64,000 nucleotides of DNA. Source: Patagioenas fasciata. Its lineage: Eukaryota > Chordata > Aves > Columbiformes > Columbidae. The stretch lies in NCBI RefSeq assembly GCF_037038585.1, contig NC_092526.1:35043501-35107500 (forward strand), given 5' to 3'. Each line of letters starts with the position of its first letter. The first letter of the stretch is position 1. The position numbers and the translations under genes are program-made. This document shows positions 35,098 through 46,971 of this stretch, in pieces. The notes beneath the pieces are model-generated. The model made no database searches, was not told where the DNA came from, and saw only the letters and a list, made by a program, of their open reading frames with translations.

Positions 35098-38000
35098 CTT
35101 GAAAATAAGATCATGTAAAACAGCTGTTGCTTCAAGATACAGTTTTGTTGCTGATTCCAGAAAAGTGCAGTAAAGGACCTGATGTAAAAAATCAGCCCTG
35201 AAGACCAGATGTGTTTAGACTGTATTTTGAAAGGTTAGCAGGTCAAATTTAGAGATACTGTGGGGTGTATGGGGGTGAAGTCTGTCTGCTGAACCAGCAC
35301 AAGAGCTTCCTGCCTGGCTTTCTCACAGGCGCCCCTTTGGGCCAGTTTGTGGGGGTTCAGAGAGGCAGCGCCTTCACCTCTGAAGCTTTCAGCTTTCAGG
35401 ACTGCAAATTTCTCCTGACAAGCCTTCTACAACATGTTACCAGAGCTAACTCTTCTGCATATCAGTTCCCTGTGATGCAGATAGGGGAAGACACATCATT
35501 AGGTAACCATTTATATAAGTGACCTGCTGTGGGTTTGCTTCGCGTTGAGATTTCAGAGCTGTGAAAGCCCCGATGGCCTCTTTGACCCATGGCCATTGGC
35601 CCATTTATCTACTGCATCGTCCCAGATGAGTTTGACAGCCAGCAGTGGACGTTGCCTTGCCTGGTCCATATTGTTTTCTCACTGAGATGGGCAGGATCTC
35701 TGCCTCAGATTTTCCAGTCAGGTATTTGCTTCTGTGGATTTGCTGTGGAGATGGCAGCCAGTATGACAGGCGTCGCACAAACAGCATGAGACAGTCTGTG
35801 TCCTGGGGGACTCGGTTTAAACTCAGCGAGTGCACGCTCTGAAAGGCATCCCAGGCACAGAATTCCCATTAACACTGTCAAATGGTGCTGCTGTTTAGTG
35901 CTTTGAAAACTGATCTCACTCTTAGGAGTGGTGTTGAGAGGGGGAAGGGAAAAAAATCAGGGGGAGAGCAGGATTAGTGTGTACAGAGAAACAGGACCCC
36001 CAGTGGTCTGGTTACAGCAGTATTTGGCTGAATTTGTGCCTCAGCTGCTGTTGCAGAAGTGCACCAGAATTTATTTTCCTTTCTGTAACATGCCGCTGTG
36101 TTTTATGCAGGACTTTCTACATAGGTATGAAGAACATACAGCAAGAAATTTCATGTTCAAGGCAACTCCTAACTGTGATGCTAGGGGACTGGGGCTTAGA
36201 GCAGACCTAAAGGACATTGTTTTCCCCTTTGGTCATAACAACCCAGCAGATAATGCATACAGGGAGCAAAGCTATAGCTCACAAGCACAGCATGTAGCTT
36301 ATGTAATTATGCCTTGATGGCCATTGGCACAGAAACACTGATTTATGTTCTGGCAAATGTCTAAACCAGTGAGTGTAGGAATTTGGTCTCCTTGGTGACA
36401 AAACCAACCAATGTAAAACATTAAAAAAAAGAAACTGGAACCATCCACAGACTCTGCTTCTATTTTCTGAGTAGAAGACAGTGAATTACCTTGTTTCTTA
36501 TCTGCTTCTGTATCAGTGGCTGGATGGCAGAGGATGCCTAGCTTAATTGTTTGGTTGTTTATGATGGACAAGTATCCTTAAAAAAAAAAAGACCTCCAGT
36601 TTGCCACAGACAAGGATGAGCAAGAAATCTAGGCTAGGGGACAAGTATCAGGATAATCCCTCGGTTCTTAGTCACCCGGTTTGTATCTGACAAACACAGT
36701 CAATATCAATGGGAAGCCGCTCAATGCCCTAAGTGGAGTGAGTTGCCTTTTCCCTTGCAAAGAGATAACTCATAGCACAATCTCTCACGAAACCAGTTGA
36801 CATTAATGGATAAACCCTCAGGGTTTTTCAGATTGGATGGCAGACTGAGTGAAAGGATTGATTCCCCCAGCTTGGGCTTGGAAAGGTGGCACAGTCTCAC
36901 CAACATCACAAGGGACATCCTCTGGTTATGGGCAGGAGGTAACATGCCTGGTACAGCTCTTGCCTTCTCTTTGTCATTTTGTTCTGTGTAGGAGCAACCG
37001 AAGTCATCCCAAAACAGGATCACTTGACTCAGGAGCATCCCTGGAGAGGAGAATGAAAACAGGATTAAACCACCAACTAGGTGTTGTGATAGACCTTCCT
37101 TCCCACGAGGGGAAAAGATGCTGGCACAGCCCCTGTGTGAGCAAGAACAAACTGTGAAATGTTCTACACGCTCAGCTCCTATCGGTGGCTGAGTGACCCT
37201 GGGTCACTCCATACAGTCTCCATCTCTATCCTTACAATAGCCATGCTGAGCTTTGGTATAAAGTATAATTTGCCCTTCCTGCAGAGCCCTAGATTAAAAA
37301 CAGCATTAACAAAAATGTAGGTGGCCCATGTTGACACACCAGGCAGGGGAAAATGGCTGCAACTTATGCAGGAGCATCCCCCTGCGACGCGTGAGTGATT
37401 ATACCCATGCTGATCAGCAAGGAAAGCTGTTCTCTTAGAAAGACTTCTGAGCCTCTCAGAGAAGAGGCAGAACTTATGATAGCACAAGTCCTCACCTTCC
37501 CAGCATGGTGTGGCCATCTGGGGCCAAGCTAGACCTGGCTTTGGGCAGTTCCAGCAGAGGGTAGTTGGCAAAACTGTGATTTTACTGGATGGTGGTGGCC
37601 TCTCTTACCAGCACAGACTTTCTTGAATGGCAGTGAGGGATCTTTGACATTTGCAGGCTGGTTGGGAGCATCTTATGGTGAGTGTTTGGCTCGTGGCATT
37701 GCTGCTTGTACGGGGTTTGAGAGCAAGGAGCAGCTTTTACTGCCTGCTAGAGCAAAGCACACCAAAACTGGTGTGTTTCTGACATCCTAGTCATGGGTAT
37801 TTTCTTGGATCTGGTAGCCTAGGTTTAGAGGCTGTGAGAGTCAGGACTACTCTGCTCAGTGCTTTCTGGAGGTGGCCACATCTTCAGATGATTGCTGGGC
37901 TGAAAGCCACCTGTGTGCCCAGGGTGCAGCACCATGTTCTCAGCAAACTCTCCTGTGAAACAAATGCCTTGACAACACCAAATCAAAACATTTTTTGCTT

Positions 38001-38258
38001 CAGCTCAACAGGCTGGAAAGAAACCTTAGGTTTCCCAGGTGGAAAAATTCCCACAGAAAATATTGGAGCCCTGTTTTCTTTCCGATTAATGAATGTTGTG
38101 ACCCTTTCTCTCTAAGTTATTCTAGTAATGCCCCAGGATCCTAATTAAGACTGAGCCCAGCAGCTCTTGGTATTGTGCAAACACATGGGAAGACTCCAGC
38201 CCTTCTCCAGAAAGCTTCTCATCTAGTTTGGTTTAGGCAAATGAATCCATTGAACGCT

Positions 38259-38282
38259 TTTTCTTTTTCTTTTTTTTTTTTT
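38259..38282 (+). repeat. Poly(T)-rich tract with acceptor-like end
   Basis: A T-rich tract with two C interruptions, continuing TTCACTTTTTCAACAG. It is simple sequence that also forms a strong splice-acceptor pattern, but no donor-bounded exon follows. Confidence 0.75.
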
Positions 38283-41200
38283 CACTTTTTCAACAGTGCT
38301 ACAATGGAGGCTTTCATCTCTACCTCTTGTGTGTATTCCAATGTCATGCCCTCTGCTTTCAAAGGCTTAGGTTTGCCTTTAATTGTGTTGAGAGCTTTTG
38401 TCTATAAGCCTTTAATAATGGATTTTTTTCTTCTCTGCCAAAAGAAGAATTTTGTTTCTTTGCTGGCTTTTCTTCTAAAGCTGAAGTGACAGTTCCCTCT
38501 TCTCCATGAGATTTATGAAGCTTATCTTTTAATTTTCAAGAACCAAACAGCAAGGGGGGGAAAGGAATGAAACGTCATAATGCCTTTTAAACACTGTCGC
38601 TAGGAGAAGGCTTAATGATCTAGAAATACATAAACTGTACGCTCTCAGGGTTGCTTCAATTTAGTTACGCAAAACTGCTGCTCTTGGTGGAGACCTGCTG
38701 AGGGATGGAGTTGAGGGGGCCCAAATCAGCACTTTCTCATAAGCCTGGCCCTGCTGAAGCCCTGGTTTTGCCATTCAGGGGATAGGGGGATGGTTGAGCG
38801 GTGCACCCCCCACTGTCGTGCCGTACCCCTGAACACCACAACAGGTCCCTGGCTGCTGCACGCTGCCAAGACCATCTCTCCCACCCGAGACAGAGCACAA
38901 AGTCATGCACTGGCATTTTGGGGAAGGATTTAAAAGTGTTCGGTGCTGGCTGTAGGTCACAGTTCCCCTAGATATGAGACCATTCCTGGCTCCAAGCTCG
39001 GGTGTCTGCGCTGGGTTGATTGTGTGTGCTCGTTAGCATAGTAGAACCCTTCCAGGCATCAGGGCTGTGCTTGCACTCAAGGAACTGTTCCTTAGCAGGG
39101 TGCAGTGGAAAGAAAGTGAGGCAAGAGGCTGTCAGGCACTTTGCTTTCATGGTAGAAAATAATCCGTGGTCAGCTTGACTGTGGTGTGTGACTTGAGCCT
39201 ATCTTCGAGGATTAGAAACCAGAAAGCAAAGATGGATCCCATGTTCCTTCTGCTCTAAACTCACTGTTATCACATTGCATCTCATGGCTTGGAGGATTTG
39301 CCTCAGTGACAGCCATGGGAGGGCAGTCCAGGCTCTGTGGGTGGAATGAGGTGCGCTTCTAAACTATAAGCTCTCCTGCCCCTGCCAGTGCACACCTATT
39401 GTGCAGGAAACACAGGTTGGGAGAAAGCGTGTCTTTCTACTCCACAATGCAATAAATGGATTCAAAGAATAGTATTCTGCTGGCTTACACTGGCTGAGGA
39501 GCTGGTGCTAGAGCAGGTCTTCCTTCTGTGCTGGTCAATAGTATAATTTGCTTGATGAGCTTTATTTGGAGTATGACAACTCAGAGCAGGAGGGAGTCAC
39601 TTTGGTGGCTAGTTCTTGGTCATTGCATTGAGAGAGCTACACTTGAAATGAGTTACAGTAGAGGAAAATGATGTTTTACAGATGGTAGGAAGAAATACAG
39701 TTCTGAAACTCAGGTTTGGGGCTGCCTTTGGCAGAAGCAGCATGTGCAGTGTTCCTGTAGAGACTGTGGGGTGTCCTTCCCTGCCTTAGCGAAAGTCCAT
39801 CAAACCTGAGCTGCCATGCATGAATGTTTCAGCCTTAACCATGCAGCATCCTCTAATGAAACCGTTCAATCTGAAACTGTGACTGTCTCTGGAGCACACT
39901 GTGGCCTTAGGGCAGTGCACATCTTTATGCAGGGCACAGCAAGTAGTGTTTTTAATAGAGCCCACCCAGTACGGCCAGCACTACATGCCCAGAAATCATA
40001 TGGGAGGCTGAATCTTCAAAATCATGCTGTTCCCTGTTCCTCTCCCTGCTTCTAATTTAAAAGAGGTACACAAGTACTTTTCCCTCAAGCTTCCTTCTGT
40101 AATGAAAATGAAAGCAATTAAGACATTTTACAGCAGGAGTTGTGCTGTCAGGGGTTGTGTGCTTCATTCCTCCAGATTGCTGCTCCTCAGCCCCAGCAAT
40201 GAAGGATGGATGGAGAAGAAAGCCCCAGCTCCCTCTTAAGAGTATTAACCCAGGAAAGGAGTCCTGGTCTGAATGAAGGATCATGGAGGCTTCATGCTAT
40301 GTGCTGCTGGGAGCAGGAGAAGGGAAACTGCTGCCTTCCTACTTGCAGCTTGTTTTAACATCATGCATAGGTGGTGAATGTATGTCTCATTTCCTTGAGC
40401 AAGACCTTCCATCCACTCCCAACTCCATCTAGGCTCTGATATTGCAGTGAGCAGCATGGTGCAAATCTTTAGGCAAACAGCTGAATATTGTAACCTCATT
40501 TGGTAAATGAGAAAAATAGGCCTCCTAGAAGGTGCCTTTCACTTTAATTATTAAATAAATAGGAAAGCAGTTGTCTGTTTAGTGGAGCTGGCAGCTTATG
40601 AAGAGATCCAAGCGAAGCCAATGCAATCAGCTATTTGTCAAGGTTTCCAGTCTGTTTGCTCTTCCTCTGGAATATCCTGGTGTGAGTCTGGGAGCTCTGC
40701 TCTGTGCTGGGGGCAGCAGGGACCAGAGGGACAGACACTACTGCTGTGGGTCTTGCTTGTCTTTGGATGGGCAAAATATGGTGTGCACCCCCAGAGTGGG
40801 GTCTGCTGCCCATCGTCAGGACCTGGGGCTTCCTGCTGTCCAGAAGACAGCAGGCACAAGTCACTTTGACTCAGAGTTAATGGAAAAGTTAACAAAAGAC
40901 TCACCTCTACATTCACCAGTGAGAAGCTCCTTATGTCAGGAGCAAACAGGAGAAGGGCGGTCTGCAGGCAGAGGAGGCCAGAGCTGGGGCATTTGAGGCA
41001 AGAGCTGTTGCCTTGGCAGGAGCCAACATGTCCCTGGGACGTGGCTTTGGGTTGGATGGGGGAGCCAGTGATGACAGACCAGCTGGGGGTGCTAGCAAGC
41101 CACAGGACGCCTGATTCTCCTGCCAAATCCTTAATAGCTTTACTTGGGTGAGTTCAGCTCTTCATTCCACTTCTTCCCTTTCCAAGTTAGAAGCATGGAG

Positions 41201-41437
41201 GAGCTATATGTCAAAGCCTGTGCTGGCTCTGTGATGCTGTAGCCACAGGGGTGTTCTAGCTGAGCTTGGTGTGTTCACACTAACTGGGGTAACAAACTAT
41301 GCCCATGCCCCCAGGGGAACAGAGGTGAGAGCCAGGGTCTCTCACCCGCCCTGCCAGTGCCTTGTGTGGTACAATGTCCTCTCTGTCCTGAAAAAGTTTC
41401 AGCTTTTAATCCCAAAATAGACATTTCAACAGAATTA

Positions 41438-41454
41438 TTTTTTTTTTTTTTTTT
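41438..41454 (+). repeat. T17 homopolymer
   Basis: Seventeen consecutive T residues, the longest pure T run in the window. Confidence 0.9.
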
Positions 41455-41825
41455 AATGTCTGAAAGATGCTGCTTTCATTTCAGGCAGAGGGAACTCAAT
41501 TCGAAACCTCAAGAGCTGCCGTGGAATGGGATTGTCATCAGCCAGGGAGCTCCAGTGCCTACGTGCCTTATAGCAATTGTGATGAATCCTTATCCCAGCC
41601 TGGCACGTGAGTTATGTGGTACCACTCGTGAGCACTGGGAAGTTCACTGAAATCCTCATTTAGCAGCGCGGGCTGTGTTTGCAACTACATGATGACTCTG
41701 TGGTGGTTTTAGTGCTCAGGCTTGTGACTCTAAAATCAGACAGCAATGTCTAGCAAAAAACACACACTCCCACCAGGGCTTGGTTTATTTTTTCTCATCT
41801 TGCTGTGCACAAGTACATTTTCTCT

Positions 41826-41851
41826 ATTCTTCTTCTTCTTTTTTTTTTTTT
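41826..41851 (+). repeat. (TTC)n / poly(T) tract
   Basis: Four TTC units run directly into T12. Simple pyrimidine low complexity. Confidence 0.85.
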
Positions 41852-42862
41852 AAATTTCTTTCTTCTCATACCGTGTCTCGTTTAGCATTTTGCTTCCCTT
41901 CCCATGCACACAAAGGCCAGTACAAGACTAGCCAAACCTCCAGTCTTCTCCAGCAGCTGTTCCAGATCCAGACATTAAGGTTATCTGAGGAAATGAATAA
42001 GGATAATTCCTCTCCACAGTCTCTTTTCATACTTTTGGTGGGCTCTGGTGAGCTAGAAGCATCCCCTTTCCACTTGCCTGACCTCCAGAACCCCTTCTAG
42101 GTCAAGTAAGGAGGAAAAGCAAGCTCTTGTCAGGAGCTGGAGCAGGGTTTTCTGCGGGGCTGGGGCAGGCAGGCAGCACAGCATATCCCAAAACCAGCAC
42201 CCTACCTCCTCCTGCCAAGCAGCTGACCAGACAATATGTTGTATCTCAGCCAAGCAGCTTGTACTCATGCCAGCTTCCAGCTTTTGAAACTATAAAAATC
42301 TCACAGAGAGTGAGAGGATCAGAAACTTACAGATGCTCTAATTCATATGCTCTTTGATATGGTTGGCTTCCCAGTGTATTTGCTCTCTGGGCTCCCAGCA
42401 GAGACCAAAGCAGCCTGACAGGCCAGTACCAGGTAGGGAACCAGGTGATTTTAGGGTAACTGAATGCTGCTGATCTTTTCCCCCTTGCCCTGCCCTGGCT
42501 GCTGACAGTAGTCAGCAGAGAAGAGCTTAGAATAAGACCAGTCAGTCTTCAGGCATGGAGCATGTGTGTTTTTCGCAGGAGGGCACAAGCTCAAATCAAT
42601 GCATAAAGAGTTAGGTGACACTTTTTGGAGCAGACATCCTGAAATGCTGGTCTTTTCAGGAGGTGCATTTACCTACTGCTGAGCTGTTTCAGCATCCCCT
42701 GTCTCTGAGAGCAGCACAGCCTGTTCAAAGAGGGAGGTGTGTGACCACTAGAAAATGCTTGTCATGCTGGGAATTGACATAATGCCACAGATTTAATGAA
42801 GCAGCATCAGTTGGTGAAAGGACAAAAGAAATAGAAGCAAATTGGAAAGGGGTTATTTTCTC

Positions 42863-42886
42863 TTTTTTTTTTAAAAAAAAAAAAAA
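42863..42886. repeat. T10-A14 block (self-complementary)
   Basis: Ten T residues abut fourteen A residues, then G5. It has the same architecture as the block at 29057-29082. Confidence 0.85.
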
Positions 42887-45415
42887 GGGGGAAAGAATCA
42901 TTTCAGTGTTTTAATAGTTATTGACACTCAGCTTGGTAGAAAAGCAACATCTTAGCAATAGGCTGTAAGCTATTCTACCAAATAGGACTCTTATTTCCTG
43001 TGGCCTCCCTTTTTCCACCTTTGCAGAGCAGTGAGCTATTCTGACTCCTAGTTCTGCTCTTTTGTCACCATATGTGAGGCTGATGTGGGCAAGGACACTG
43101 CAGTTTCATTCTCCGGTTGCATCCTGCCCACACCAGCATCTGACCATCATTCAGGGATGGACTGTGATGCTCCCTGTGCTGGACATCAAGGCAGACACTC
43201 ATCTGCTAGTTTTGTCATAGGCTTTTCACCCCAAAATGCAAGGTATGTAATAGTCTTTTAGATACGGCTCAGAGATCTGAATCTGAGTCTTGTTTGAACG
43301 TCAGCCTGTATCGCATCAAGACAGATCAGCAAGCATCAGGCTGGCTTATGAGGGCAGCACCCCCCCTTGGCATAATCCATCCCCCTAGCTGTGCGTATGA
43401 ATGCAAAGAGGAAATGTTATTTGTATGGTGACACATCCTTGAGAGCACCTAATCTGGATTTATTGAGGTCGCAAAACTGACTTAGCATGGCGGTACCTAG
43501 ACTGTAGGATAAATAGAAGTCTTCTATTTATAATACTGCCAGTCTGGCACCACTCGAGAAGCACTAAAAATAAAACTTTTCGCAAAGCGAGTTGAATTAA
43601 TGGGTGGTCTTTTAGCATTGTCTGTGAACCAGCCCCTGATCCTGTGGCATGCTGCATACTGTCAGTGTTTGGCAGAAATTCTGCACAATGTTGCTTAAAC
43701 ATCGCCTCTTTGGAGGGCTGGGCGGTAGCATCCCTGCAACAGTGGCTTCTCTTTTCCCTTCACATCATCTGACTGTGTGCCTGCTTGTGGCCCCTCTGCA
43801 AGTCTGGGGCAGGAATTCTTAGCCCTGATGATCCAACTATACAAGTGAAACCGAGGAAAAGGGGCATTCTCTGTGCTGGAGCTGCCTAATGCGTGCTTCT
43901 GGTCCCCCTGCATGAGGCTGGATCAGTTCAAGCTGGCACAAGTCACAGCCTGCTCTCCAGCTAAGCTTGCCTGAGCTTGCAGCTGGAGTATTTTGTAGGG
44001 TGAAGACGGCTGGAGGCAATTTTTTAGCAGCTGAGCTGGTGTTAAAGCTGCTGTACTCCTCTCCCTTCTCTGCCAGGTCCAGCCTGGTCCGTGTTATCAC
44101 CACGAGCACTGGGGCCATCTGCTCCGCTGCCAGCACCGAAGCAGAGGGGATGCGTGGGACACCAAGGCAGAGCCTGGACTGACATGGTGGCACATCAGAG
44201 CCAAACAACCCCAGTCTCGTCAGGCTCGTGCAGTCCACCATGTAGTAATTCAGGGCTGGGTAGCCTTGGAGAGTGAACCTGGATTAATTTGTAAAGTGAT
44301 CTGTTTAAGCTGCAGATAAACCCACCATAGATCTTTTCTTCCAAGACTGACATGAGCCTCACCTTCCAACTATATTGGATTTAATACCAAACATCTGTTT
44401 CTTCCTATGAAATCTCAGTACCGTTTAACTTAATTATGTAAAATCTGTATTTCTAGTGGATACCTGTAGCTTTTTCCTGCTGTCCCACCCAGCACAGCAG
44501 AAAGGTCACAAACCCTGTTCCCTGCTTGGGTTGTAATGTTGAATAGTTTCTTAGCTTTCTTCTCTTTGATAGGAAAGCAGGATCCTGGATTTTATCATTA
44601 ACACTGGTGTGGACAAGATCATAAGGCAGATACTTGCTGTTGTGATTTAACACCTGCCTGGCTTCCCTTACAATGTTTTCTGGTTTTGTATTTATTTTCA
44701 AAGCAGATGGGGCTCTCTTCTCCTGCAGTTTTCAGCTACTGAAGTCTGTGAACATCACGTCATTGGATCTGGCTGCTAGTGGCTCTGCTGGAGAAGTATG
44801 ATGAGGTACAGGTGCCCAAACTGGTCATCCACCAGCTCTCCTCTCAACATGCCTGGCTTCAAGAAGTAACCTAAATGAGAAGAGCAGCTTCTCGCTGACC
44901 AGCTGCTGACCAGGGCTGCCAGGAACCCTGTGGTCACTTTGATGTCCTCCTGGTGCAGATGAGATCATGGTGTTCAGCCCACACCAAAGCGCTGTATTGC
45001 TAATCAAGCTGGCAGAGCTGTGCAGGCATGTCACCATCACACTGGGATGGGTATGAGGAGCACTCGGTGGGGAGCTCTGCTGGGTTCCTGGAACACAGGA
45101 CAAGCCCTGAGCACCAAAGCCTCACGTCTAGCATCGACTTGTGTTCAAAGGAGTGTTTTCTTGCTCCAAGAAGGGATGTTTTCTCAAGTTTTTATTTCTT
45201 CCCATAAGAAGCCTTTGTATGGCAGAGCTGGCACAGTTTGAGCTGGGGTGTGGGCATCAAGCGTAACGCGATATGATGTGGAAGCAACAGACGTTAGTGT
45301 TGCCTTAAACTCATGGCTGGGTTTGTTGGCTTTTTGTTTTGGCTTTTTCTGCTTGTGACTTCACCCAGTTTGGAGAGATTTTGGGGAAAAAATCATTCCC
45401 AAGCCTCCTGTCCTA

Positions 45416-45440
45416 AATGATACACAATAAGCGTATCATT
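45416..45440. repeat. Perfect 8-bp inverted repeat
   Basis: AATGATAC at 45416-45423 and GTATCATT at 45433-45440 are exact reverse complements around a 9-base spacer. The arms could form a small hairpin or a dimeric protein site. There is no T run after it and no longer stem that would suggest a microRNA precursor. Confidence 0.6.
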
Positions 45441-46888
45441 AAACCTGAAGGGATCTGAGAAGGATGGGAAGCAGCTGGACCAAAATGCTGGTTTACAGAA
45501 CAGCTTATGGGAGGGCTGGGGGCATGGAGGGTACCAGCAGCAACATGCCTTCCTACCTAATAGTCCTGTGAAGGTCACACAAGGCTAGGCCACCCTAAAT
45601 CTGAGGTGTAGAAGGCTGAAAAGGAGTTCACCCCTGTAAAATATTCCTGAGCTTTCCAGTGATTGTCACTGCCTGCCTGTGACACTGTGTGGCTTCTGCC
45701 ATAGGAGCTGCCTGAGCTCTGAGCCAGCAGCCTGACCCGTTAGCAATGAGGTACCAAGCCCTGGTTTGCTCTGAGCTGCTCTTCAGTGCACACCTGAGAT
45801 GTTTCATGGGCAGAGCTGCCCAAATTGCCTCTGTTCTCACATCTTAAAGAAATCAGAGAGCAGGCATTGCAGAATTTGCAAGCTGCGCAGCAGCAAGCAC
45901 ATGCAAAGGGTGTTTCAAGTGTTTTTTGTAGGGTTGTGTGGCCAGATTTCTTTGACTCTGGGTCTAGGATCCTTAGGGACACCAGATGAGTCTAAATGTT
46001 GATGGGCTTAATGCAGACAGGGGTGAGCTCAAGAAAACCTGGGGTGAGATGAAGGCAGGGCCTTGAGGGTGCAGCCACCCAGCAATGGAGCTGCCTGCAG
46101 AAGGCTGGAGCCCAGGGAGCAGGACAGCATTTGCCAGGCAGACAGGTGGCAGCTTGGTGGCAATTGCACAGTTGGGCAGTCTTGGAGAAGAAACCCAGAA
46201 GGCCGTGTAATTCCAGCACAGTAAGTGCAGTTAAAAGCTGCCATATGGCTTCTTTTTGCAGGGGAAGAAGCACACAGGGAGTGAGCCATCCCACTGCTTT
46301 TCCTTTAAAATGAACTTTCCAACTTTTCTCTTGTAAGTACTGGAAAAATCTGATGGCCTGTGTGGATCACACGAGTTGGCAAGCTAATTTCAGAGTGCCC
46401 TTCGAAAGGAGGCACAGAGAGTGCAAGAATTGCCCATAGATACTTTCTGGTCTTTTGTTCTGCCCCAGTTTACATCTGGGAGGAGGCTGATGGCAAGAGG
46501 GCAAAGCATTTCTGATGGTGGGCATCCTGAGGTGGATCAGAGAAGAAGGAGACAAAAGCTTTATCAGTGATGGCTGGTAAAACACTGTCATGCCAGATAT
46601 GGAGGGGGAAAGAAGAAGTGTCTGCTGCTGTCCAGTATTTTGACCTGTTAGAAAATATTGCAGCCAGAAAAAATAATTTTGAACAGCTTTATTTCCTGCA
46701 AGGTTTTTGATACAAGTCAAGAGGAGAGTAGGCAAATATTTTCCAGCAAGGGCAGGAAAGAAAATAGTAGGATTTTCTACTTCATTCCCATTAGTTAGCC
46801 TGTCTTAACCCTTGCACTTCCACTAACCTTACTGGCATGGGGTTACCCATGCCAGCTGAAGTTTGCTCAAGTACATCTTTCTTTGCAG

Positions 46889-46971
46889 ATGGAGAATGGA
46901 AGGCAGCTCGTCCAGGGACTGAGCGAAAATAAGAACCTGGAGAGCAAGAGGTTGGAGAAACAGCAACTTTC
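46889..46971 (+). other. Exon-like segment encoding a charged peptide (candidate)
   Basis: The acceptor CATCTTTCTTTGCAG ends at 46888 and the donor TTTC|GTAAGTG follows at 46971/46972. Exactly one of the three frames is open across the 83 bases. It starts with ATG and reads MENGRQLVQGLSENKNLESK and then RLEKQQLS, a hydrophilic peptide with helix or coiled-coil character. A second acceptor-like TTTCTTAGCAG lies only about 20 bases past the donor, too close to form an intron with it. No host gene or protein family is recognised. It is one of the best exon-shaped segments in the window by splice-site quality, but it remains unproven. Confidence 0.2.

Larger units (their letters stand above)
33146..41437. 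other. Unique sequence without recognised gene
   Basis: No gene is recognised. Poly(T) tracts at 34980-34991 and 38259-38282 are each followed by a good acceptor (CCTAG and CAACAG) but by no convincing donor. The frame at 34753-35097 is listed separately. An A tract lies at 36580-36590, and a weaker CTCF-like match at 37551-37565. Around 38560-38660 is an AT-rich, non-repetitive stretch that could be a conserved element. Mirrored open frames at 40.6-41.1 kb look random. Confidence 0.4.
41455..46888. other. Unique sequence without recognised gene
   Basis: No gene or interspersed repeat is recognised. The interval holds a TTC/T tract, a T10-A14 block and a small perfect inverted repeat at 45416-45440, each listed separately. 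Open frames, including the 134-codon minus frame at 43837-44241, show no domain. Confidence 0.4.

Noticed and set aside
40495-40540. GGTAAATGAGAAAAATAGGC as a MIR fragment
   Set aside because: Only about 20 bases resemble the MIR core and the flanks do not follow the consensus.
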